From Bacteroidota bacterium (lineage in GTDB: Bacteria; Bacteroidota; Bacteroidia; M30B66): 64,000 bases of DNA. Below are positions 18,380-26,499 of the stretch, one piece after another. The stretch is from assembly GCA_027490225.1 (NCBI GenBank), contig JAIXYK010000054.1, forward strand, positions 1 to 64,000, written 5' to 3'. Position numbers and translations under genes: made by a program. The notes under the pieces are model-generated. The model ran no database searches and had not been told where the DNA came from. It saw nothing but the letters and a program-made list of their open reading frames with translations. Every line of letters starts with the position of its first letter. Position 1 is the stretch's first letter.

Positions 18380-19744
18380 TTAAAACGCCCTAATTGGTCT
18401 AACTCTGTAGGTGGTAGTGTTTTTAAAATTGCTTGAATTGCTTCCGGTAACAAAACTTTTAATCCACGCAGTTGAGGAAGTTGCTTCAGTTGAACTCCAA
18501 TAAGTAGCCAAACTAAAACTGCCTAATCCTGCTTGATGCAAATTAGTATACATCAGCGTTAACTCATCTCTCGAAGGCAAGAACCAATCTGTGTAGCCAT
18601 TATAATCTAAGTTGTAGCATAAATATCCTGCAGTATTTGTTGCAGAGCAACCAACCACAATAGCTTCGGTATTGAATAACCCAGTGCCAACAATCAAAGA
18701 AGTTCCGTTAATTGAAGATCCTTCACAACCCCAAGGTGAACCAATTCCTAAGTCTTGTGTTGCAGAAATTAATCCATGTTGACCTGTATTGTCAACATAA
18801 AATATAATTCCACCATTGTAAGTTTGGCCAACAGCAATGGTTTGAATAGGAGTAAAGCTTATTTCGTTTCCATAAGAAGTTCCGGCGCTATTGGTTGCAA
18901 AAGCACGCACATAATAAGTTGTATTAGCTGTAAGGCCAGTAAGATTCGTACTAAAACTTCCCGTTCCACTTCCAGATGCAACCACCGTATTGGCCGTTGT
19001 TGGCAATGGAGTTGTTGCATAACAAACACCGCGTTGTGTAACGGTTAATCCGCCAGCGTTTAGCACATTTCCACCCACTGTTGCAGAATTAGAAGTAATA
19101 GAAGATGCTGCTGTTGTGGTAATTGCTGCAATTGAACCAGGACAAGGTCCCCAAGTAGGAACGCCATTGCAAATATTTAAACTTAAACCGCTTGCTCCAG
19201 GTGCAATGGCTGTCCAGGTTGTGCCGTTCCAATAGAGCATTTCTCCTGCATTTGTACCAGCTGGGAAAGATCCCGCAGGACCAGTTGGGCCAGGAATTCC
19301 TTGGATACCTTGCGCTCCAGCAGGACCTTGTGGGCCCGGAGTTCCGCCATTTCCTGCAAACAATGCATAAGGCACACTTAGTAATTGTGTTTCATTGCTC
19401 AATGTAAAATTGTTTCCATTCAATGGGTCAACCTCTGTTTTAATAAAATAAGGACCATTTGCCCAATCAATACCAGCAATACTTCCAGAAATATTGGTTC
19501 CGCTGCCTACCTGTAAGCTGGACAATCCATTGCCATTGGTTGCAGCCGAATGTGTTTCAGAGAAAACTGTGTTTCCTGCAGCGCTACCTTGCAAAATGCT
19601 AATTCTCACGCTTGCATTTCCATTGCTTAGCAAAGTACCATTTGCACTTCTTATTACAGCTTGAAAGCTAAATTTTGCTGGTGCTTGAGCCATTGCGCAA
19701 ACACACAATAGGTTTATTAAAAATGCGGTAAATAAATGCTTCAT
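18380..19744 (-). CDS. Secreted protein with collagen-like, Fn3 and DUF1566 domains
   Basis: A 454-residue exported protein. The signal peptide ends near CAMAQA (residue 21). An N-terminal beta domain (about 22-130) of the type common before collagen stretches in Bacteroidota comes first. Then come about eight Gly-X-Y triplets (GPQGPAGAQGIQGIPGPTG, near 133-155), an Fn3-like domain (about 205-300, YYVRAFATNSAGTSYGNEI), and a C-terminal DUF1566/FISUMP-like domain (YNGGIIFYVD, GYTDWFLPSRDEL, YWSSTE, YRVRPIRAF). DUF1566 is linked to surface or adhesin-like proteins. I see no T9SS signal on this protein. It follows the small T9SS protein by 1 bp, so the two are surely co-transcribed. Confidence 0.85.
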   Translation of the reverse strand: MKHLFTAFLINLLCVCAMAQAPAKFSFQAVIRSANGTLLSNGNASVRISILQGSAAGNTVFSETHSAATNGNGLSSLQVGSGTNISGSIAGIDWANGPYFIKTEVDPLNGNNFTLSNETQLLSVPYALFAGNGGTPGPQGPAGAQGIQGIPGPTGPAGSFPAGTNAGEMLYWNGTTWTAIAPGASGLSLNICNGVPTWGPCPGSIAAITTTAASSITSNSATVGGNVLNAGGLTVTQRGVCYATTPLPTTANTVVASGSGTGSFSTNLTGLTANTTYYVRAFATNSAGTSYGNEISFTPIQTIAVGQTYNGGIIFYVDNTGQHGLISATQDLGIGSPWGCEGSSINGTSLIVGTGLFNTEAIVVGCSATNTAGYLCYNLDYNGYTDWFLPSRDELTLMYTNLHQAGLGSFSLATYWSSTEATSSTAWIKSFVTGSNSSNFKNTTTYRVRPIRAF

Positions 19745-19745
19745 T

Positions 19746-20243
19746 CTAATTAATTATTATTTTTTTGGAGGTTAAAATTTCTTGCTCATTGCTTAACAAT
19801 AATAAATAAGCACCTGAAGCCAAGTAAGTTGTATTGATTTCTATTAATTTTTGATTGCCAATAGTTTTTAAAATTGACTTTCCCTGCGCATCAAATAGTT
19901 CAATTTGGTAATGCTCATTTTTAAAATTTCCAATTTCAAGCATCAGTTTATCAGTTGCAGGATTTGGGTAGGCAACAATCGAATTTTGAACTAAATTAAT
20001 GTCAGAAAGTTGCGTAATAATTTCTGGATAGGCTTGTTGAACGCCCAATTCTGCCGAACCTGTGCTTGTCGAAAAATCTGTAAAAGCCATTTCACCATAA
20101 GTAAAATTTACGGCTCCATTGGCGTTGCTCATATCACCACCCGCCGCACCAACTGCTTCTTGCCCAATCAAAGGTGAAGCGCCAACAAATAAAACAAAAT
20201 ATGTAAAAATCTTTCTCAACAGTTTGTAAATTAAGGTGTGCAA
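19746..20243 (-). CDS. Small secreted protein with T9SS type A sorting domain
   Basis: A 165-residue protein. After a signal peptide (to about SPLIGQ) a short region of about 60 residues (GEAVGAAGG-like, MAFTDFSTSTGSAELGVQQAYPEI) precedes a type A sorting domain (YPNPATDKLMLEI, LFDAQGKSIL, YLASGAYLLLLS, KKIIIN). Such tiny proteins in Bacteroidota often sit before a collagen/DUF1566 partner, as here. No in-frame ATG gives the signal peptide; the frame opens with TTG at 20243. The function of the short N-terminal part is unknown. Confidence 0.8.
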   Translation of the reverse strand: MHTLIYKLLRKIFTYFVLFVGASPLIGQEAVGAAGGDMSNANGAVNFTYGEMAFTDFSTSTGSAELGVQQAYPEIITQLSDINLVQNSIVAYPNPATDKLMLEIGNFKNEHYQIELFDAQGKSILKTIGNQKLIEINTTYLASGAYLLLLSNEQEILTSKKIIIN

Positions 20244-20259
20244 GATATCATTTTTATAA

Positions 20260-20267
20260 CAAATTTA
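20260..20267 (-). promoter_or_regulatory. Candidate -7 box (TAAATTTG) for the 20243-18380 gene pair
   Basis: TAAATTTG on the minus strand ends 16 nt before the TTG start at 20243. That leaves room for only a short leader and supports a start at or close to this TTG. No clear -33 element. Confidence 0.4.
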
Positions 20268-20273
20268 AATTTT

Positions 20274-20631
20274 GGGCATGCCCTTGCTTTCCTTCGCACT
20301 ATTGCCCTTGCTCGCGCAAGGTCGCGCTATCGCTGCAAGTCCTTTTGCGGTTTTGAAATGGCATTTTATTAATTTTTCACATCTATTTCACCAACAACTT
20401 CAACAAAGGAGCTTTCCGCTTCTATCGCTCATGCTGCATATAGGACAATATTGGCTTAAGGACTGAGCCAAATACCGCCCGACTTTAGGAGGGCAGTATA
20501 GGCGAAGGCCTGACCGCAGCGGCTTTCGAAATATTAAAATGTTTTAAAAATGCAGAAAAGCCGCTGGGGGAAGCCCCAAAATTAATTTACGAGTGTATTC
20601 TTACTTTCAAAGTTTTACCTTGCGAGCAATT
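20274..20631. repeat. GC-richer intergenic element with several inverted repeats
   Basis: This gap stands out from the AT-rich background. It holds a palindrome GGGCATGCCC (20274-20283), a hairpin CCTTGC/GCAAGG (20306-20321), an imperfect stem TACCGCCC/GGGCAGTA (20473-20498), and a 9-bp stem AGCGGCTTT/AAAGCCGCT (20518-20526 with 20557-20565) whose loop is AT-rich. Its look is that of a dispersed REP-like or MITE-like repeat, but I have only one copy. A 64-codon open frame at 20272-20466 is not convincing as a gene. Confidence 0.5.
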
Positions 20632-21816
20632 ATGAGGAAGATTTTTACGACAATACTCTTTTTTTCTATTGCTACGCTTGGTGCTGCTCAAGTTGGTACT
20701 TTGCGTTTTATGCATTATAATTTGTTGATGTTTCCGGAGGCGAATCCTAACAAAGCTTTTCGTTTAAGGCCAATTGTAAACTATTTGCAACCTGATATTA
20801 TTTCGGTGAACGAGCTAACTGCGCAATCGGGAATTGATTCGTTGATGAAATATGCACTCGATACCAGCAAATACGCGCCTGCACCATGGATTGCTGATGG
20901 AACTTTGATAAGTTCTTTGATTTACAACAAGCAGCGTGTGGGCATTTTAAGGGCATATGCTGTTGCTTCAAATCCTCGTAAAACCTTTGTTTATCAAATG
21001 TATTACAAGGACCAGGATTTTACTTTATTTCCCGACACAATTAAATTCAGGCAATTTGTGGTGCATTTAAAATCTTCTCAAGGTACTGATAATGAGTTTC
21101 AAAGGGCTGAACAAACAGGTACCATTCGCTGGCATATAAATCAATCTATTGATAAACGTAACTGCATTGTAGCGGGCGATTTTAATGTCTACACGAGCAA
21201 TGAAGATGCTTACCAAAATTTGTTATTGCCCGGAAATGGCCAGTTTTTCGATCCAATTGATAGACCTGGAAATTGGAGCAACAATAGTTCTTTCTCTGAT
21301 ATTCATACGCAAAGTCCGCGTACCACTTCTTTTGACAATGGCGTAACTGGCGGCATGGACGACCGTTTTGATTTTATAATGGCAACAGAAGACATTATTG
21401 ACGGGCGTTTTGGCATGCGTTATTTACCAAATTCATACACTGCTGTGGGGAACGATGGCAATCATTTTAATAAATCTATTGTTGAAGCTCCAGTTAACAA
21501 TAGTGTTCCCGACAGTGTTTTGCAGGCTTTGCATTTAATGAGCGACCATATTCCGGTAATGATGGATGTGGAATTTAATCCTGCGAATGCGTTTAATGGC
21601 ATTTCAGAAATTACTAATTTCAATTGCAATTTCTCGCCTGAACAACTTGATTTATTGGCTTTTAAAAGGTTAATTATTAGAAGCTTAGATGGAAAATATA
21701 CATACGAATTATTACCAAAAGATAAATTACCAGAAATGACTGAAGGTATTTATTTTATTTCTGTTGAATTTTTAGATAATAGCATTTGTCATCAGAAATG
21801 GGGGGTGATTCATTAA
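20632..21816 (+). CDS. Secreted endonuclease/exonuclease/phosphatase-family protein
   Basis: An exported metal-dependent hydrolase of the DNase I-like (EEP) fold, 394 residues. Family motifs in order are MHYNLL, the metal-binding glutamate in SVNEL, VVHLKSS, GDFNVYTSNED, the basic/acidic pair in DDRFDFI, and the terminal SDHIPVMMD. The substrate (nucleic acid, phospholipid or inositol phosphate) cannot be told. The last ~70 residues (IIRSLDGKYTYEL, EGIYFISVEF) look like a degenerate T9SS type A domain. I placed the start at the ATG at 20632 because it begins a clean signal peptide (MRKIFTTILFFSIATLGAAQ). A GTG extension to 20593 puts 13 residues in front of it and is less likely. Confidence 0.85.
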   Translation: MRKIFTTILFFSIATLGAAQVGTLRFMHYNLLMFPEANPNKAFRLRPIVNYLQPDIISVNELTAQSGIDSLMKYALDTSKYAPAPWIADGTLISSLIYNKQRVGILRAYAVASNPRKTFVYQMYYKDQDFTLFPDTIKFRQFVVHLKSSQGTDNEFQRAEQTGTIRWHINQSIDKRNCIVAGDFNVYTSNEDAYQNLLLPGNGQFFDPIDRPGNWSNNSSFSDIHTQSPRTTSFDNGVTGGMDDRFDFIMATEDIIDGRFGMRYLPNSYTAVGNDGNHFNKSIVEAPVNNSVPDSVLQALHLMSDHIPVMMDVEFNPANAFNGISEITNFNCNFSPEQLDLLAFKRLIIRSLDGKYTYELLPKDKLPEMTEGIYFISVEFLDNSICHQKWGVIH

Positions 21817-21857
21817 TATTGGAGAATTTTTAAATTAAATAATCGTTTTTGTTTGTT

Positions 21858-23030
21858 ATGTCAATACCAGAAAAAAATAGAATTTCGAGTTTAGATTTTT
21901 TAAAAGGAATTGTAATGGTTTTAATGGCACTGGACCATACGAGAGATTATTTTCATGCCGATTCTTTTATTTTCGATCCTACGGATATTGAAAAATCGAA
22001 CCTTGCAATATTTTTTACGCGTTGGGTAACGCATTTTTGTGCACCAGCATTTTCAATGTTGGCAGGAGTTTCAGCATTTATAATGGGACAAAAGAAAACC
22101 AAGGCCGAACTATCTTCTTTCCTTTTAAAACGCGGAATATGGTTAGTTTTTATTGAATTTACGGTGATTAATTTCGGATGGTTTTTCGATGTTCATTTTG
22201 CAACCGTCGGGCTTATTACAATTTGGTCTTTGGGAATAAGCATGATAGTTTTATCTGCATTGGTTTATTTGCCTATTCAGGTAATACTGGCATTTAGTAT
22301 TATTTTAATTTTTGGTCATAATTTACTAGATACTGTTCATTTTGAAGGGAATGTTTTTTGGGCAATTTTACATGAGTTTTATTTTTATGATTTTAAAAAC
22401 GGCTATACATTTTTTGTGGGTTATCCTTTAATTCCGTGGATTGCAGTAATGTCTTTAGGGTATTGTATAGGTAAATTATATGAGAAGAATTTTGAAAGTA
22501 ATAAGCGAAGATTAATATTAAATTATATTGGAATTTCGGCGATTGTTTTATTTTTCATTCTAAGAATTACAAATATTTATGGAAATCCTGAAAATTGGAA
22601 AGTCTTTGATACACTTCCAAAAACAATCATGTCGTTTTTTAATGTAGATAAATATCCACCATCGCTTTCTTATTTGTTGATTACATTGGGTTTGCCGTTT
22701 TTGTTTTTAGCAAATTCAGAAAAAATGAAAGGTAAAATTGTAAATTTCTTTAGCACATTTGGCAGGGTGCCATTTTTCTTTTATATCATCCATATTTATT
22801 TAATTCACTTCGCAGCGATATTTGCAGCAGGACTTACCGGCTTCGGCTGGACTTCAATGTTTCTGAGCAATTGGGTTTCATACCAACCAAGTTTAGCGGG
22901 CTATGGTTTTTCTTTATCGGTTGTTTATTTAGTTTGGATTTTAATAATTTTTGCAACTTATCCGATATGCAAGTGGTTTGATAAATACAAGCAGAATAAT
23001 AGAGAAAAATGGTGGCTGAGCTATTTGTAA
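21858..23030 (+). CDS. DUF1624 / heparan-alpha-glucosaminide N-acetyltransferase-like membrane protein
   Basis: A 390-residue polytopic membrane protein with about ten helices. The N-terminal signature RISSLDFLKGIVMVLMALDH with the conserved histidine in DHTRDYFH, and FTRWVTHFCAPAFSMLAGVSA with a second histidine, are those of the YeiB/HGSNAT/acyltransferase-3-like clan. Members move acyl groups across the membrane onto sugars, but many are uncharacterised. The start was set at the ATG at 21858 (MSIPEKNRISS); the frame extends three codons to a TTG. It follows the EEP gene by 41 bp in the same direction. Confidence 0.85.
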   Translation: MSIPEKNRISSLDFLKGIVMVLMALDHTRDYFHADSFIFDPTDIEKSNLAIFFTRWVTHFCAPAFSMLAGVSAFIMGQKKTKAELSSFLLKRGIWLVFIEFTVINFGWFFDVHFATVGLITIWSLGISMIVLSALVYLPIQVILAFSIILIFGHNLLDTVHFEGNVFWAILHEFYFYDFKNGYTFFVGYPLIPWIAVMSLGYCIGKLYEKNFESNKRRLILNYIGISAIVLFFILRITNIYGNPENWKVFDTLPKTIMSFFNVDKYPPSLSYLLITLGLPFLFLANSEKMKGKIVNFFSTFGRVPFFFYIIHIYLIHFAAIFAAGLTGFGWTSMFLSNWVSYQPSLAGYGFSLSVVYLVWILIIFATYPICKWFDKYKQNNREKWWLSYL

Positions 23031-23151
23031 TTAATAATTAATAATTAAAAATTAATAATGAAGGCTTCCGAGTGAAATAATCGATACGTAAATTAATTGG
23101 AAACTATTTAAAGTTCATATTTCCCTTTCCCTTACTCCATACTTCAATCCC

Positions 23152-23348
23152 CTTTCAACTTTATACTTTCACCTTTATACTTTCACCTTTATACTTTCAC
23201 CTTTATACTTTCACCTTTATACTTTCAACTTTATACTTTCACCTTTACACTTTCACCTTTATACTTTCAACTTTACACTTTCAACTTTACACTTTCACCT
23301 TTATACTTTCAACTTTATACTTTATACTTTATACTTTACACTTTCACC
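23152..23348. repeat. 14-bp satellite running into the stop codon of the ABC ATPase gene
   Basis: About 13 units of CTTTATACTTTCAC and variants (TTTCAACTTTATAC, TTTACACTTTCACC) occupy the convergent gap after the gene ending at 23030. Near 23313-23337 the period shortens to 8 bp (TTTATACT). The last unit contains the minus-strand TGA stop (23344-23346) of the ABC gene. Preceding bases 23031-23150 are AT-rich with short AATTAATA-type repeats and no gene. Confidence 0.9.
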
Positions 23349-24021
23349 TAATCACTCTCCCGTCTTCCATTTCAATAATCCTATGCGTTCTGGCTGCAAA
23401 TTCGTTATCGTGGGTTACAATTAGCAATGATTGATTGTAGACTTCGGCTAATTCTTTAAAGATATTAAAAACAATTTCGGAATTCTTTTTATCTAAATTT
23501 CCAGTAGGTTCATCGCCCATGATTATAATTGGATTATTGATTAAAGCCCGAGCAATAGCAACCCTTTGCTTTTGTCCACCTGAAAGCTGATTGGGCTTTT
23601 TTAATGCTTCGTTTTCTATGCCCAATATTTTAAGTTTTTCGTAAGCATGGGCTTCAACTTCTTTTTCAGAGAGTTTTGCCAATTTAAGACCGGGAAGCAT
23701 CACATTTCTTATTACAGAAAATTCATTTAATAAATAATGAAATTGAAAAACAAACCCAATTTTTTCATTTCGAACGCGTGCTAATTCATTTTCTTTTTTA
23801 CCACGCATTTCAATTCCATCAATCAAAAGTTTTCCTTCGTAATCTGTATCCATGGTAGATAAGATATACAGTAAAGTAGATTTTCCGCAGCCAGATTTTC
23901 CAGTAATGGAAACGAATTCAGATTTTTTAATGCTAATATCAACTTCTTTTAAGACTTGTATTTTTACTGGGTCGTAAAAGTATTTATTGATTTTAATGCA
24001 TTCGAGAATTGATTTTTCCAT
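23344..24021 (-). CDS. ABC transporter ATP-binding protein (MacB/LolD type)
   Basis: A 225-residue ATPase with Walker A SGKSGCGKSTLLY, Q-loop GFVFQFHYLL, signature LSGGQKQRVAIARAL, Walker B IIIMGDEPTGNLD and the switch histidine in VTHD. This is the type VII ABC subfamily that powers FtsX-fold permeases by mechanotransmission rather than substrate passage through the membrane. It is the last gene of the adaptor-permease-ATPase operon, 1 bp after the permease. Cargo is unknown; drug, peptide or lipoprotein export are possible. Confidence 0.93.
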   Translation of the reverse strand: MEKSILECIKINKYFYDPVKIQVLKEVDISIKKSEFVSITGKSGCGKSTLLYILSTMDTDYEGKLLIDGIEMRGKKENELARVRNEKIGFVFQFHYLLNEFSVIRNVMLPGLKLAKLSEKEVEAHAYEKLKILGIENEALKKPNQLSGGQKQRVAIARALINNPIIIMGDEPTGNLDKKNSEIVFNIFKELAEVYNQSLLIVTHDNEFAARTHRIIEMEDGRVIR

Positions 24022-24022
24022 T

Positions 24023-25282
24023 TTATTTTCCCCTGATAATAATTACTGGATCAATTTTACTTGCCTTTCTTGATGGTAAATAGCCTGCGAAATAGGTAGT
24101 AATAATTGAAAATATTCCACCTACCATATAAAATTTAGGATTGTAATTTATTGGGTAGGTTTTTACTGTTGGAAGTGCAGCTGTATTAAATGGAATTTGG
24201 TCTATTAAAGCAGATAATCCGAAACCAAATAACAAACCTAATAAACCACCGAAAATGCCAATACTAAGCGCAATTGTTATAAATATTTTGTTTACATCAG
24301 CACCCGAAAATCCTGTGGCTTTTAAAATTGCAATTGAATCCATTTTTTCATAAATCATCATATTTAAAATGTTATAAATACCAAAACCAGCAACAATTAA
24401 TAAGGTAATTCCAACTGCATAAGAAATTAAAGTACGAACTGAGCTACCTGTTTCGAATTGCGAATTAGCAGTTTGAATATCGATGGCATCCAATTCAAAC
24501 AGTGCCGCATATTCTTTGGCTAGGGCAGGAGCAAGGGCAATATCTTTTAATTTAACTTGAATATCTGTAATGTATGAATTCGATTCGCCCAATAATTTTT
24601 GAGCAGTAGCAATGGAAGTGTAACTTTGTACTTTGTCAATATCTTGCAAACCAGATTGAAAAAAGCCAACTACTTTTAATTGTAAACGTTCACCTTTTGA
24701 AGTAGTAATTTGAATAATATCTCCAATATTAGTAAGCATTTTTTCGGCAACGCCTTTTCCCAAAACAATGCTATTTGTTGTATTTTTTAAATCGATATAA
24801 TTACCTTCTACCACATAATCTTTAAAAAGAAATAACCTGTTTTCTTCTTCTACATCAATTCCATTTATTATTCCTGTAAGGTCTATCGTTCCTACATTGT
24901 AAAATACTTGCGCAATAATTTTTGGAGCAATTCCAAGCACCCTATTATCGCTTTGTAAAGTTTTAATTACTGCAGCATTATTGTAAATTTCTAATAATTT
25001 ATTTTTAGGTTTTATTGACCTAATAAAATTGTAAGAAGTATTGTAATCTGCAGATTTATCAATCGGTTGTATTTTGCTAGGTAAAATTTCGTTATATAAC
25101 CTGATATGTGGCGTTCTGTTGACCACCAAGCCGTCTAATAAATCATTTAAGCCTGACATAAAGCTCAACAAACCAATAAACATGGTAATGCTGAATGTAA
25201 CGCCAATTGCGGCTACCAAGGTTTGTTTCCAACGTGCTAGCAGTAATGATTTTGAAACACTGGCTATTAATTTAAATTTCAT
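24023..25282 (-). CDS. FtsX-fold ABC permease (MacB/LolC-like)
   Basis: A 419-residue inner-membrane protein with the MacB/LolC topology. There is one helix near 20-43, a large periplasmic domain (about 45-280), and three helices near 285-310, 335-362 and 385-405. The C-terminal loop has the coupling-like EKMDSIAILKATGFSGADV that contacts the ATPase in this family. The start overlaps the adaptor stop by 4 nt (ATGA). Confidence 0.92.
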   Translation of the reverse strand: MKFKLIASVSKSLLLARWKQTLVAAIGVTFSITMFIGLLSFMSGLNDLLDGLVVNRTPHIRLYNEILPSKIQPIDKSADYNTSYNFIRSIKPKNKLLEIYNNAAVIKTLQSDNRVLGIAPKIIAQVFYNVGTIDLTGIINGIDVEEENRLFLFKDYVVEGNYIDLKNTTNSIVLGKGVAEKMLTNIGDIIQITTSKGERLQLKVVGFFQSGLQDIDKVQSYTSIATAQKLLGESNSYITDIQVKLKDIALAPALAKEYAALFELDAIDIQTANSQFETGSSVRTLISYAVGITLLIVAGFGIYNILNMMIYEKMDSIAILKATGFSGADVNKIFITIALSIGIFGGLLGLLFGFGLSALIDQIPFNTAALPTVKTYPINYNPKFYMVGGIFSIITTYFAGYLPSRKASKIDPVIIIRGK

Positions 25283-26358
25283 TTCACAGGTTTTATCAAT
25301 TCATCATTTTCTGTAAGTCCGGAAATAACCTCAATTTTTTGGTAATCTTTCAATCCCGTTTGAACTGCTATCGTATCTCCATTTGCATTTATTACTTTAT
25401 TGTTGGGTAATAAATAATTTCGAGGAATTAACAATGCATTCTCTTTAGTTTGAATAATAATATTGGCTTCTAAACTGATATTTGGATATAATATTTCTGG
25501 AGCATTTATAAATTCAGCTTCCACCAAAAATGTTTTTGTCCTTTCGTTCATTATTGGATTTATTTTGGTAATTGCAGCTTTAAATACCTTGTCTTTATAA
25601 CTATCCAAAGTAACCATCACGTTTAATCCTTTTTTGATAAATAAAATATCATATTCATCTACCTGCAATTCTATAATGAATTTTTTGGCATCTCCAATTA
25701 CTGCCAATGGAATTTGAGGAGTAATTAAATCACCTTTCGATTTCGTTAAGCTGTAAAGTTTTCCATTTATTTCGCTTTTTACCGTATAATCATCTTCTAT
25801 TTTACTTGAAATATTTACATTCTTTTTTGATTGAGCAGCATTAAATTCCAATTGACGTTTTAGGTCATTGTATTTTACAACAGCAGAATAGTAATTGGAA
25901 GAAGAATTTTGAAATGCAAGTTCCCTTTGTTCTAATTCTACTTTGGAACCTATTTTTTGATTCCACAAAGATTGTTGACGAGTGTAAAGCAAGGAATCGC
26001 TTTTTAATTTCCTTTTAGAAAGTTCAATGAGCTGCTTTGCATCGTTTAATTTGCCTTGGTTTGCAGCAATGTCTGAAAAATTAGCAGCCAATTCAGCATT
26101 CTCTAAATTGAACTGTTGTGCCTTATTTGAGATTTTTAAAAGAACTGTTCCAATTTGTAAAGAGTCGCCTTCGCTCACTAAGACTTCTTCTATTATTCCA
26201 CTTACTGTTGCAAAAGCTTGGTATTGATTTTTACTTTTTACAGTTCCAGATGCGTAAATTGATTCTGAAATGGATGATTTTGTTGGTTTAGTGGTTTCTT
26301 CTTTTTTATTACAAGCTATAAAAGAGAGAATTATAAGGGTATAATGTAATCGCTTCAT
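25279..26358 (-). CDS. Periplasmic adaptor (HlyD/MFP family) lipoprotein of the ABC exporter
   Basis: A 359-residue membrane-fusion protein. The N-terminus carries a lipobox (SFIAC, C16). A lipoyl/barrel-sandwich half (AFATVSGIIEEVLVSEGDSL) is followed by an alpha hairpin (about 85-170), the second lipoyl half (VKSEINGKLYSLTKSKGDLI) and a beta-barrel region (VMVTLDSYKDKVFKAAI). With the permease and ATPase it forms a MacA-MacB-like export system. No outer-membrane TolC gene is next to it, so it must borrow one. It is first in the operon. Confidence 0.92.
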   Translation of the reverse strand: MKRLHYTLIILSFIACNKKEETTKPTKSSISESIYASGTVKSKNQYQAFATVSGIIEEVLVSEGDSLQIGTVLLKISNKAQQFNLENAELAANFSDIAANQGKLNDAKQLIELSKRKLKSDSLLYTRQQSLWNQKIGSKVELEQRELAFQNSSSNYYSAVVKYNDLKRQLEFNAAQSKKNVNISSKIEDDYTVKSEINGKLYSLTKSKGDLITPQIPLAVIGDAKKFIIELQVDEYDILFIKKGLNVMVTLDSYKDKVFKAAITKINPIMNERTKTFLVEAEFINAPEILYPNISLEANIIIQTKENALLIPRNYLLPNNKVINANGDTIAVQTGLKDYQKIEVISGLTENDELIKPVK

Positions 26359-26365
26359 GATACAT

Positions 26366-26373
26366 CAAATATA
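26366..26373 (-). promoter_or_regulatory. TAnnTTTG box (TATATTTG) 7 nt before the adaptor ATG
   Basis: TATATTTG on the minus strand ends 7 nt before the ATG at 26358. If it is the -7 element, the transcript starts at or a few bases before the start codon. See the finding on leaderless transcripts. Confidence 0.4.
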
Positions 26374-26441
26374 CTATTTAAAATGCCCTTCTGTCATTTT
26401 AATTTTTATATTATTTACAGATTTAATAAAAATTAAATATT

Positions 26442-26449
26442 TAACTTTG
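26442..26449 (+). promoter_or_regulatory. Candidate -7 box (TAACTTTG) of the ferritin-like/VIT gene
   Basis: TAACTTTG fits TAnnTTTG and leaves a leader of about 45 nt before the ATG at 26500. The expected -33 position has only ATTT. Confidence 0.4.
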
Positions 26450-26499
26450 AGAACATTTATCTGTCTATTTTATTACATTAATTAAGTTTTATTAGCATT

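Noticed and set aside
20272-20466. Open frame of 64 codons in the GC-richer element
   Set aside because: Low-complexity peptide without motifs; the inverted repeats explain the sequence better.
23152-23348. Satellite considered as a coding repeat or CRISPR
   Set aside because: A 14-bp unit with no spacers and no open frame; simple satellite DNA.
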